Below are positions 1 through 7,915 of a stretch of DNA of 9,322 nt, one piece after another. The stretch is from Rhizobacter sp. Its GTDB lineage: Bacteria; Pseudomonadota; Gammaproteobacteria; Burkholderiales; Burkholderiaceae. Every line of letters begins with the position of its first letter. Position 1 is the stretch's first letter. A program made the position numbers and the translations under genes. Location of the stretch: positions 1 through 9,322 of the forward strand of contig JACMKW010000694.1 of assembly GCA_014379885.1 (NCBI GenBank), read 5' to 3'. The notes beneath the pieces were generated by a model. It was not told where the DNA came from. It was given only the letters and a program-made list of their open reading frames with translations, and did not search any database.

Positions 1-1198
<1,198 letters not shown>

Positions 1199-1212
1199 AA
1201 GCCCACCAGGCT

Positions 1213-2079
1213 CTAGTTGCCGTCGGTCGACAAGGCCTCACGGCAGCGGTAAGGCATCTCGAAGCCGCGCGAGGCGTCGTCCACCGCCCAGGCGCGGATC
1301 ATCGGCGCCTGCGAACGCACGCCACCGAAGATGGTGGCAAAGGCCACATCGGCCGCGTCGCGCCCGGTGCCGAATCGCACGAAGGCCATGGGGATGGCGG
1401 TGCCCGAGGGGTCGAAGATGTACCAGCGGTCACCCAGGTACACCTCCACATAGGCGTGAAAATCGGGTGGTCCGAGCACCGGGTCGGCACCATAGTCGGT
1501 GCCGGTCGCAAAACGCGCCGGGATGTTGACCGCGCGGCACAAGGCAATCATCAGATGCGCAAAGTCGCGGCACACCCCCACCTGCTCGATCAAGGTGTCG
1601 ACCGCCGACGTGTTGGAGTTCGACGTGTTGGAGGTGAAAGACACGTGCTTTTTCACCCAGTCCTGGATCGCCTGCACGCGGCTGTGGCCTTGCCACAGCT
1701 GGCCGAACTCGTTGATCGCCATCTTGACCAGCCGGTCTGACTGGCAGTAGCGGCTGGGGTAGATGTAGCCGATCACCTCGGGCGGCAGGTTGCATATGGG
1801 CACCTCCGCCAGTGTCAGCGGGTCAGCCCGGTGGTGCGCCATGTCCACGGTGGCCATGTACGACAGCTTCAGCTCACCCGGCAGGCCGCGCAGGCGCATG
1901 TAGCGGTTGCCGGTGCTTGGGTCGGTGTGAATCTGCGGAGTGACAGGCTGGCTCAGCACCAGGCTCTCCGACGAAATGGTCTGCCGCGGCGTGTGCGCTG
2001 CATGGATGTTGAACACAAAATCGGCGCCGTTCTGGTCGATCTCGTAGGTCAGCTCAACGTGCAATTCAATGCGGATCAT
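1213..2079 (-). CDS. Transglutaminase-like (papain-fold) domain protein
   Basis: This is a 288-residue protein of the bacterial transglutaminase-like superfamily, whose members are mostly cysteine peptidases or amidases; a true cross-linking activity is rarely shown. An N-terminal beta-rich domain (about residues 1-95, starting MIRIELHVELTYEI) precedes the catalytic core. The triad is Cys170 in GVCRDFAHL, His208 in PDFHAYVEVYL and Asp223 in YIFDPSG, all intact. No signal peptide or membrane segment is seen, so it is probably cytoplasmic. The ATG at 2079 is preferred over one at 2115 because AGGAAA lies just upstream and the conserved N-terminal strand begins there. It is transcribed divergently from the serine protease at 2191 and converges on atpE. 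Related genes often sit beside circularly permuted ATP-grasp and alpha-E genes, but those partners are absent here. The substrate is unknown. Confidence 0.9.
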   Translation of the reverse strand: MIRIELHVELTYEIDQNGADFVFNIHAAHTPRQTISSESLVLSQPVTPQIHTDPSTGNRYMRLRGLPGELKLSYMATVDMAHHRADPLTLAEVPICNLPPEVIGYIYPSRYCQSDRLVKMAINEFGQLWQGHSRVQAIQDWVKKHVSFTSNTSNSNTSAVDTLIEQVGVCRDFAHLMIALCRAVNIPARFATGTDYGADPVLGPPDFHAYVEVYLGDRWYIFDPSGTAIPMAFVRFGTGRDAADVAFATIFGGVRSQAPMIRAWAVDDASRGFEMPYRCREALSTDGN

Positions 2080-2190
2080 GTGCGGGTTTCCTGGTGACAC
2101 AGCCAAGCCATGCACTTCCCTGGGGAGTATGCGCGGCCAGGCCCGGGTGCATGCAAGGCCTGCGCCCGAAAGGTGGTATAGATCGACACG

Positions 2191-2961
2191 ATGACAGAAC
2201 CCCTGCTACTCACTGCTGCGCAAGTCTCCACCTTCGATGGCACACGCCTGCTCACGAAAGCGAGCGGATTTTTCTTTTCTCGCGACGGGCGGCTGTTCCT
2301 CGTGACCAGCCGCCACGTGCTGATCGACGAGCCCAGCAAGCACTTTCCCAACCGCATCGCGATCGAGCTGCACACCGACGCGCAGAACCTCACACGCTCC
2401 ACCGGCTTTTCGGTGCTGCTCTACAGCCACGGCAAGAGCATCTGGCGCCACGGCAAAGACCCGTCCGGTGAGATCGACGTGGCCGTGATCGAGCTCGACT
2501 ACGCGGCCCTGCCTGCCTCGGTGGTGCTGCGTTCATTCACACCCGCGCACCTGCAGGCCTCGCTGGGAGACATCGAGGTGGGCTCGCAACTTCTCATCGT
2601 TGGTTTCCCGCTGGGTTTTCACGACACGCTGCATCACCTGCCGGTGGTGCGCCAGGCGGCGATCGCCTCGTCGTTCGGGCTTCGCTTTCAGGGCCAGGGT
2701 TTCTTTCTCACCGATGCACGCACCCACCGCGGCACCAGCGGTGCACCGGTCGTGATGCGCGCGTCGGCATCGGATGAGGGCTTGGACGAGTTGCCCTGGA
2801 AGCTGCTGGGCGTGCACTCGGCACGCATGGACATGCGCACACGCGACCGGCTGGAAGACGAATCGCTGGGCCTGAACAGCACCTGGTATGCCGACATCCT
2901 GATGACGCTCACCGAGGCGCCTCCTCACGTGCCGGCGCCCGCGTCCGAGGCCTTCACTTAG
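2191..2961 (+). CDS. Trypsin-like serine protease domain protein, apparently cytoplasmic
   Basis: This 256-residue protein has a chymotrypsin-fold (S1-like) peptidase core. Catalytic residues can be placed as His42 in LVTSRHVL, Asp96 in GEIDVAVIEL and Ser183 in RGTSGAPV, with the usual spacing. The oxyanion-loop GTSG and the preceding FFLTDARTHR are typical of DegP/HtrA-like and related stand-alone proteases. VGFPLGFHD (137-145) resembles the GYP loop of such proteins. There is no PDZ domain, signal peptide or membrane segment, so an intracellular stress or regulatory protease is likely. The only clear ATG at the front is 2191. No good Shine-Dalgarno precedes it; the best candidate, AGGTGG at 2171-2176, is 14 nt away. 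Its divergent neighbour is another putative peptidase. The substrate is unknown; a catalytically active enzyme is expected. Confidence 0.87.
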   Translation: MTEPLLLTAAQVSTFDGTRLLTKASGFFFSRDGRLFLVTSRHVLIDEPSKHFPNRIAIELHTDAQNLTRSTGFSVLLYSHGKSIWRHGKDPSGEIDVAVIELDYAALPASVVLRSFTPAHLQASLGDIEVGSQLLIVGFPLGFHDTLHHLPVVRQAAIASSFGLRFQGQGFFLTDARTHRGTSGAPVVMRASASDEGLDELPWKLLGVHSARMDMRTRDRLEDESLGLNSTWYADILMTLTEAPPHVPAPASEAFT

Positions 2962-3002
2962 GCTCGCGTCAGCCGCAGTAGTTCGTCGTGCCGCCCCGCT
3001 GC

Positions 3003-3074
3003 TCAAGTGAACAGCGCGATGAGAATGATGATTGGCAGCGGCACACCAAGAACAAGCAAGAGGATTGAGCGCAT
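3003..3074 (-). CDS. 23-residue hydrophobic membrane peptide
   Basis: A very short gene encodes a peptide that begins MRSILLLVLGVP and ends PIIILIALFT. It is almost wholly hydrophobic and would form one transmembrane helix with a central Pro kink (VPLP). It is supported by an AGGAG (bases 3081-3085) placed 6 nt before the ATG. It also lies only 22 nt downstream of the membrane-protein gene that ends at 3097, so the two are probably cotranscribed. I recall similar 20-25 residue GVPxPIIILIALF-type peptides in other proteobacteria, but cannot name a family or function. A role as a small membrane partner of its upstream neighbour is possible. Its size makes it likely to be missed by automatic annotation. 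Confidence 0.72.
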   Translation of the reverse strand: MRSILLLVLGVPLPIIILIALFT

Positions 3075-3096
3075 GGGGGTCTCCTGGGTTGGGGAA

Positions 3097-4068
3097 TCAA
3101 AGGTCGCGGCGGCGCCCGCCGTAGGTCGCGGCGAGGCTGGCAACAAAAGCGCCGAGCAGCAGTGAGATGAAGAGCCACAGCGCGGTGTACGACGATGCCT
3201 TGCGCGCCTTGTCTGCTGCTTCGCGCACGCTGGCCTCGGCGCTCTTGGCCTTGGCTTGCGCACGCGCGAATGTGTCGGTCACGCGCTTCTGTGCTTCGGC
3301 GGGCGGCAGGCCGGTGCGCTGCGCGACGAGCTGGCCCAGGTAGGTGGCATCTTCCGGGGGAAGCGAACCCGAGGCGAGTGCGTTGACCAAGATACGCCCG
3401 GCCTCGGTAGATGCCCCACGCCCGCTGGCGGCGGCGCCGTCGGGGGCAGACATGGGTGCCGGCGCTGCGGCAGTGGCATTGGCATCGCGGCGAAAGAGCG
3501 TGTCGACGAAGTAGCCGGTCGGGTCGGCCGACCCATCGGCTTTCGCGTCAACGCCTGCTGCCACTGCGCCCACGGCGGCCGTGGCCGCTGCACCGCCCGC
3601 CACCGAAGCCGCGGCTTGTGTGCCACCGCCAACGATGGAGCCGACCGCCGAGGTGAGCATTGCAGCGGTGGCCAGTGTGGCCACGCCCCAGGCGAGAAAG
3701 CCGTGGGCGGTATCGCGAAAGTAAACCTCGTCGGCCTGCGTGTCATGCCAGCGTGTGCGCAGCCGGCCGGCGAGGTAGCCGCCGATGCCGGAGGCCGCCA
3801 GTTGGGTAAAACTGAGCCATGCGATGGTTGATACCCCCAAGGCCGCAGCGCCCAGGCCTCGGCCAGAGAAGGGCGAGACGGACGACAGGCCGAGGCCGGT
3901 TCCGAGGATCAACAGAATCAGCGACAACGCCGCCGCGCCGGCCGCACCGGCCAGTACCGCGCTCCACGACACCGCGGAGCTGCCAGCCTGGTCAGGCGCA
4001 TCAATGGGCGCTCGTACGCGGTGCAAACCTTCCGGTGAAGTGGTCCTGCGCAAGGTGTCGTCGTTCAT
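3097..4068 (-). CDS. Multi-pass membrane protein of unknown function
   Basis: I do not recognise an experimentally defined function. The 323-residue product starts with a polar 30-residue tail, then SWSAVLAGAAGAAALSLILLILG (helix 1, about 34-57). Helix 2 (about 72-101) ends in the Gly-rich GIGGYLAGRLR, and helix 3 lies at about 122-148. An Ala/Gly-rich stretch (150-175) is followed by a polar region with a probable amphipathic coiled segment (about 255-292, rich in Ala, Lys and Glu). A last helix (about 296-315) precedes a GGRRRDL end. The SWxAVxAG...LLxxLGxGxG pattern resembles proteins annotated as PhnA-like or plain hypothetical membrane proteins in alpha- and betaproteobacteria; this is recalled only. 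The start is firm: AGGAGG lies 5 nt before the ATG. It is followed at 22 nt by the 23-residue membrane peptide, and its promoter region is shared divergently with the gene at 4257. Confidence 0.8.
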   Translation of the reverse strand: MNDDTLRRTTSPEGLHRVRAPIDAPDQAGSSAVSWSAVLAGAAGAAALSLILLILGTGLGLSSVSPFSGRGLGAAALGVSTIAWLSFTQLAASGIGGYLAGRLRTRWHDTQADEVYFRDTAHGFLAWGVATLATAAMLTSAVGSIVGGGTQAAASVAGGAAATAAVGAVAAGVDAKADGSADPTGYFVDTLFRRDANATAAAPAPMSAPDGAAASGRGASTEAGRILVNALASGSLPPEDATYLGQLVAQRTGLPPAEAQKRVTDTFARAQAKAKSAEASVREAADKARKASSYTALWLFISLLLGAFVASLAATYGGRRRDL

Positions 4069-4146
4069 GTCGGCCTCCTGAGAAATAAAGTGGGGCGATC
4101 ATGAAGAAGGGCACCGCCATGGGGCATCAGCGCCCGCGGCAATTTG

Positions 4147-4166
4147 CTGTAGGACAGCTACTACAG
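4147..4166. promoter_or_regulatory. Inverted repeat in a divergent promoter region, possible operator
   Basis: CTGTAG (4147-4152) and CTACAG (4161-4166) form a perfect 6-bp inverted repeat with an 8-bp spacer. An overlapping GCTGT/ACAGC pair lies at 4146-4158. It sits in the 188-bp gap (4069-4256) between the divergent membrane-protein and DUF4336-like genes, 79 nt and 91 nt from the two start codons. That is a plausible place for a regulator to act on both units. No confident -35/-10 pair was found, and I see nothing else in this gap. Confidence 0.3.
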
Positions 4167-4256
4167 TGATTGCGCGCACACGCCGGTAGGCACCGCGCGA
4201 AGCAAGGCAGACCATGGGCTGAACGACTGCCCGCGCAGCCACACCAGGAGCCTCTC

Positions 4257-4976
4257 ATGACCCAACCCTTCAAACAATGGACGGTGCTGCCTCACGGCAA
4301 GCTCACCCAGATCGACGACAACATCCTCACCGTGGTGGGCCAGCTGCACATGCCACTCGCGGATCTGCCGCGCCGAATGACGGTGGTGCGCCTGCGCGAT
4401 GAACGGCTGGTGATCTTCAGCGCCATCGCACTCGATGAAGACGAGATGGACTCGCTCGAAGCGTACGGGCGCCCGGCCTTTCTGATCGTGCCGAGCGACA
4501 TCCACCGTCTCGACGCCAAGACCTGGTACGACCGCTACCCGTCAATGCAAGTCATCACCCCCGAAGGCTCACGCGCGAAGGTGGAAGAGGTGGTGGGCGT
4601 GGACGAGGTGGTGCCGCAGTTCGACGACCCCAACGTGATCTTCATCACCGTGCCTGGAACCGGCCGCCGCGAAGCCGCGCTGGTCGTTCGCACCCACAAC
4701 GGCACCACGCTCATCCTCAACGACCTGGTGGGCAACATCCGCAGCGAAGGCGGCTTCGGTGGCTGGTTGCTGCGCATGGCAGGCTTCGCGGGTGATGAAG
4801 CGCAGATCCCGCGGGTGGTGAAGATGGCCATGATCGAAGACAAAAACGCTCTGCGCGCGCAGCTGCTTCAGTGGGCCGACATCCCGTCGCTGCAGCGCAT
4901 TCTGGTGTCACACGGGCAGGTGATCGTCGATGACCCACGGCAGACCCTGCGCGAGCTCGCGGGCTCTTTGCTCTAG
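4257..4976 (+). CDS. DUF4336-type, metallo-beta-lactamase-fold-like protein
   Basis: The 239-residue soluble protein resembles the DUF4336 group, relatives of the metallo-beta-lactamase fold. The family-like core begins at RRMTVVRLRDERLVIFSAIAL (about 39-59), then PAFLIVPSDIHRLDA (73-87), where a lactamase would carry its HxHxDH motif. It continues with VITPEGSRAKVEEVV (99-113), TTLILNDLVGNIR (150-162) and ILVSHGQVI (215-223). Only parts of the metal ligands (His83, Asp86, Asp156, His219) could be present, so metal binding and hydrolysis are uncertain. The start is set by AGGAG at 4246-4250, 6 nt before the ATG; an upstream in-frame start at 4170 lacks such support. The stop is 8 nt before the flippase-domain gene, so the two are almost certainly one transcript. 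The substrate is unknown. Confidence 0.78.
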   Translation: MTQPFKQWTVLPHGKLTQIDDNILTVVGQLHMPLADLPRRMTVVRLRDERLVIFSAIALDEDEMDSLEAYGRPAFLIVPSDIHRLDAKTWYDRYPSMQVITPEGSRAKVEEVVGVDEVVPQFDDPNVIFITVPGTGRREAALVVRTHNGTTLILNDLVGNIRSEGGFGGWLLRMAGFAGDEAQIPRVVKMAMIEDKNALRAQLLQWADIPSLQRILVSHGQVIVDDPRQTLRELAGSLL

Positions 4977-4984
4977 GCCGGGGC

Positions 4985-5974
4985 ATGCACACGCGAGTGG
5001 CAGTTGACGAGCCGTCTCGCGACGCAAGCGCCGCGGTATCGGCGGCCCCTCGCGCCGTGGTCGCCATCGTGACCTTGGGCGCGGCACTCGGGTTGACGTG
5101 GTGGGCGCTGCACCGGCAGTTCGGCGTCGTGTCCTGGCAGGGCGTCAAGTCAGCGCTGGCGGCCCAGCCCGCTATACACATCGCCGCCGCCGTGGCGCTC
5201 ACCGCGCTGAGCTTTCTGGCGCTGGCGGTGTACGACCTGATCGGCACCCGCGTGGCGGTGGGCCGGCGCGTGCCCGCCCGCACCGCGCTTTTCGCCGGCG
5301 CATCGGCCAACGCCATCTCGAACACACTGGGGTTTCACGCGCTGACGGGCAGTGCCGTGCGCGCGCGCATCTACCGAGGGGCCGGCCTTGCAGGCGCAGA
5401 TGTGGCACGCATCGTGTCGCTGTCGTGGCTCTCGCTGGCGCTTGGCTTTCTGGCCATGCTGTGTGTGGCAGCCTGGGTTCAGGCAGCCGTGGGCAGCACC
5501 CCGGCCGCCTCGCTTCAATGGGGGCTGGGCCTCGCCGCGCTGCTCTTGCTGTTGATTGCCTGGCTGGCGGCGGGGCAGCGGCAGTTGGTGGTTTTCAGGT
5601 TCCGCCAACCCCTGCCTTCGGCCCGCATGGCCTTGGCGCTGATGGCCACCGGGGCCGTGGAAAGCGCAGCGGCGATCGGTGCGTTGTATGTTCTATTGCC
5701 TGCGGACCTGGCACCTTCGTTCAGCCTCTTTGCCATCGGCTGCATCGGTGCGGTGGCGCTCGGGCTGGTGGCGCATGCACCCGGCGGCATCGGTGTCTTC
5801 GAGGCCAGTGTGACGGCCTTGCTCTCGGGCGCCGGGCGTGCCGACCTTCTGGCCGCCCTGCTGCTGTACCGCGCGGTCTACAACCTGCTTCCTTTCGCAC
5901 TCGCAATAACCGCGCTAGCGTGGCATGCAAGAAGCCAACGCAGTTCGCTCAGTTCGACGGCGGGTAGCGGCTGA
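4985..5974 (+). CDS. UPF0104 / MprF-type flippase-domain membrane protein
   Basis: This 329-residue inner-membrane protein matches the lysylphosphatidylglycerol synthase transmembrane (flippase) family, UPF0104/YbhN-like. It corresponds to the N-terminal half of MprF, without the synthase half. Signature segments are SNTLGFHALTGSAVRARIY (112-130), HAPGGIGVFE (264-273) and YRAVYNLLPF (295-304). About eight hydrophobic segments can be seen, at roughly 23-42, 64-85, 102-118, 143-168, 178-196, 216-238, 245-265 and 286-314. Members of this family are thought to move lipids or hydrophobic polyprenyl compounds across the membrane. It follows the DUF4336-like gene by 8 nt. The ATG at 4985 has only a weak GGGGC upstream; translational coupling is likely. 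Its last 26 bp overlap the convergent ATP-grasp gene. The lipid moved is unknown; the nearby OlsB-like acyltransferase makes an aminolipid an attractive but untested guess. Confidence 0.85.
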   Translation: MHTRVAVDEPSRDASAAVSAAPRAVVAIVTLGAALGLTWWALHRQFGVVSWQGVKSALAAQPAIHIAAAVALTALSFLALAVYDLIGTRVAVGRRVPARTALFAGASANAISNTLGFHALTGSAVRARIYRGAGLAGADVARIVSLSWLSLALGFLAMLCVAAWVQAAVGSTPAASLQWGLGLAALLLLLIAWLAAGQRQLVVFRFRQPLPSARMALALMATGAVESAAAIGALYVLLPADLAPSFSLFAIGCIGAVALGLVAHAPGGIGVFEASVTALLSGAGRADLLAALLLYRAVYNLLPFALAITALAWHARSQRSSLSSTAGSG

Positions 5975-7049
5975 TCAAGGCCTGTTGCCGAAGGTGATGC
6001 CGTGCGAGTGCGAGCCACCCCACCGGGCGGTGCCCCAGGCGGCGCATGGACTCGCCGATGGCGAAAAGGCGCCGTTGCTTGCGAAAGATGATGCCGTAGG
6101 CCTGCGTCAGCGTGAGCGAAGGGTCCCAGGCATGCACGGCTTCCGAGCCCGCACCATTGACTTCAATGATGGTGAACTCGCCCGCGCGCAAGCAAGCGGC
6201 CGACGCGTACTTCACGTCGAAGCGGCCCACGTGGAACTCCGTCATGTCTTTCGCAATGGCGTCGATGGCACGCGTCAGCTCGGCCGTGATGAGGGCATGG
6301 CCGCTGGCGTACATGCCGCCCACCCGCGTCGACCCCACGGTCGCAATGCGCACCGCCTGCCCGGCCGCGGGCACCTGGCACACATCGCAGCAGGGCTCGC
6401 TCGCACCATCGCGGCCCAGACGCCGCGCGCGCGGGTCGGCGGCGATCAGATCGGCCACCGAGTGCACGCCGTCACCCACCACGCGGGGGTAGTGGCGCAG
6501 CACCATGCCGATCACCTGCCCGCAGGCATCGCCGGGCCCGCGCATGTAGAAAATGCCCGCCTCGCCCGAGTCGGCGACCCATTGCTGGATGACCACCCGT
6601 TCACCCCGGGGGAAGGCGGCCAGGTAGTCGCGCATCGCCGCGCCGTCATCGACCCGGCGCACACCAAAACCGCACCAGCCGAGATCGGGTTTCACCACGA
6701 TCGGGTACGACAGGCGCGCCCGCGCCATCGCTGCCTCGGCATCGGCCACTGATTCGGCGCCCGCAGCCACCACGCAGGTCGTGGTGGCCGTGGCGCCGAG
6801 CGCCTGGGTTCCCATGATGCGCAGGTATTCCATCTTGCCTTCGCCGACCAGTCCGCCTGCGGTGATGCACGGGTTGGCGCAAGACGGCAACGTGATCGAA
6901 CCATGGCGAATCGACAGCCACGCCCACTGCGCCACCAGCGGCACCAGGTTCAGCCATTTCGGCAAGCGCTCGAGGCGCCCGACGCGGCCAGCCGCCAAGG
7001 ACGAATCTGCCGCGGGCAGCACCGGGCCGCCGACCAGCGTTGGCCTCAT
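5949..7049 (-). CDS. ATP-grasp domain ligase (fourth gene of operon)
   Basis: The 366-residue protein has an ATP-grasp fold, used to couple ATP to a carboxylate via an acyl-phosphate and join it to an amine or similar group. A conserved front (RLPKWLNLVPLVAQW, 28-42; ITAGGLVGEGK, 62-72) is followed by the nucleotide part. Lys120 in VVKPD starts the Gly-rich loop DLGWCGFGVRRV (122-133), and VVIQQWV (152-158) lies near the adenine site. Mg/substrate residues are in GRFDVKY (275-281) and IIEVNGAGSEA (294-304; Glu296, Asn298). VGSTRVGGMY (238-247) is probably in the substrate or phosphate site. It is not a standard D-Ala-D-Ala ligase. The ATG overlaps the stop of the GNAT gene as ATGA, with GGAG 7 nt upstream, so the two are translationally coupled. 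The 3' end overlaps the convergent flippase gene by 26 bp. The fold is firm; the joined substrates are unknown. Confidence 0.87.
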   Translation of the reverse strand: MRPTLVGGPVLPAADSSLAAGRVGRLERLPKWLNLVPLVAQWAWLSIRHGSITLPSCANPCITAGGLVGEGKMEYLRIMGTQALGATATTTCVVAAGAESVADAEAAMARARLSYPIVVKPDLGWCGFGVRRVDDGAAMRDYLAAFPRGERVVIQQWVADSGEAGIFYMRGPGDACGQVIGMVLRHYPRVVGDGVHSVADLIAADPRARRLGRDGASEPCCDVCQVPAAGQAVRIATVGSTRVGGMYASGHALITAELTRAIDAIAKDMTEFHVGRFDVKYASAACLRAGEFTIIEVNGAGSEAVHAWDPSLTLTQAYGIIFRKQRRLFAIGESMRRLGHRPVGWLALARHHLRQQALISRYPPSN

Positions 7050-7915
7050 GTCGAAGCTCCAAAAATGCGCCGGCTGTACCGCGCGGGCATGTCTTGAAGC
7101 TGCAGCATCATGGGGAAATCGGCCGTGTTGAAAGCCGCGTCCACGGCCGGAGGGCCGAGCAGCTTGCCGCCGCAGCGCAAGTAGCCCTTGATCAAGGCGG
7201 GCACTGCGGCCGTCACCCCGTCTTCGATGCGTGGCAACGGCAACGCCCTCCTGGGCCGCACCTGCCGCTCAGCCGCCACCAGGTGCGTCAGCTTCAGGCG
7301 GTGCCACAGACGCGCGGCCAGTTCGCCACCATCGGACATGCTGACGCTGGAGCAGCCAATCATCGACTGCATGCCCTGCTGCAGCATGTAGTCACCAAGC
7401 TCACGCCAGAGCGCCATCACCACCAGCCCGTTGCGCCAGGCCGGGTCAACACACACCCGCCCCATCTCCATCGTGCGTGGCAGCAGATCGCGCAGTGGCC
7501 CCAGGTCAAACTCGCTGTCGGTGTACAGGCTGCCGGCGCAGCGCGCGCCCTCGGGCGCGAGCACGCGGCAGGTGGCGATCACCTCGCCGTGACGAACGTT
7601 GTTTTGCGCGCGCACCACCAGATGCCCGCAGAACGCGTCAAAGGGGTCATCGTCATGCGCTGGCGGCACTCCCGGCGCAGCCTGCAGGCAAGCACCCATC
7701 TCCCCGGCGAAAACCCGGTAACGCAGGCGCTGCGCTTCGCGCACCTCGGCTTGGGTGCTGGCCCAGCCCACGCTGAAAGACGCCGTGGGCGCAGGTGCTT
7801 GCGAGTTTTCGTCGCCAACGTGAGCGGCGTCTAGCAGCGACGATGCCTCTGCCACCAGCGCGCCCGGCGTGCGGCGGCGGGCACGGTGTGCGGTGACGTG
7901 ATCGCTCAGCTGCAT
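7046..7915 (-). CDS. OlsB-like GNAT N-acyltransferase (third gene of operon)
   Basis: The 289-residue product belongs to the GNAT-fold group that includes OlsB, the ornithine-acyl-ACP N-acyltransferase, and related autoinducer-synthase-like enzymes. After a variable 45-residue front come VGWASTQAEVREAQRLRYRV (49-68), FDAFCGHLVV (92-101), EVIATCRVL (111-119), MEMGRVCVDPAWR (149-161) and the telling C-terminal block LIKGYLRCGGKLLGPPAVD (241-259) with FNTADF (262-267). Family members transfer a fatty-acyl chain, usually from ACP, to an amino-acid amine. The ATG at 7915 is chosen because upstream sequence in this frame is only the shadow of the DUF1989 gene. The first 10 nt overlap the end of that gene, and the stop overlaps the ATP-grasp start by 4 nt. 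No olsA partner is visible, so ornithine-lipid synthesis is not the best guess. The acceptor is unknown. Confidence 0.85.
   Translation of the reverse strand: MQLSDHVTAHRARRRTPGALVAEASSLLDAAHVGDENSQAPAPTASFSVGWASTQAEVREAQRLRYRVFAGEMGACLQAAPGVPPAHDDDPFDAFCGHLVVRAQNNVRHGEVIATCRVLAPEGARCAGSLYTDSEFDLGPLRDLLPRTMEMGRVCVDPAWRNGLVVMALWRELGDYMLQQGMQSMIGCSSVSMSDGGELAARLWHRLKLTHLVAAERQVRPRRALPLPRIEDGVTAAVPALIKGYLRCGGKLLGPPAVDAAFNTADFPMMLQLQDMPARYSRRIFGAST

Noticed and set aside
1606..1633. Tandem 13-bp repeat (CGACGTGTTGGAG, 15-bp period) in the transglutaminase-like gene
   Set aside because: It encodes SNTSN-SNTSA just before the catalytic Cys region, but by recalled family spacing it adds no extra residues; probably chance or local mutation, not a functional repeat.
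2138..2162. CAGGCC/GGCCTG inverted repeat in the divergent protease gap
   Set aside because: Only 6 bp with a 13-bp spacer in GC-rich DNA; expected by chance.
3256..3831. Long open frames antisense to the membrane protein and to other genes
   Set aside because: Arg/Gly/Ala-rich translations with no domains; usual shadow frames of GC-rich coding DNA.
4101..4169. Short plus-strand frame of 22 residues starting MKKGTAMGHQ in the divergent gap
   Set aside because: No convincing Shine-Dalgarno, no recognisable composition, and it runs over the inverted repeat; more likely a chance frame in a promoter region.
7046..7915. Ornithine-lipid synthesis gene olsB
   Set aside because: The family matches, but no olsA is nearby and the operon partners point to a different acceptor, so the symbol is not assigned.
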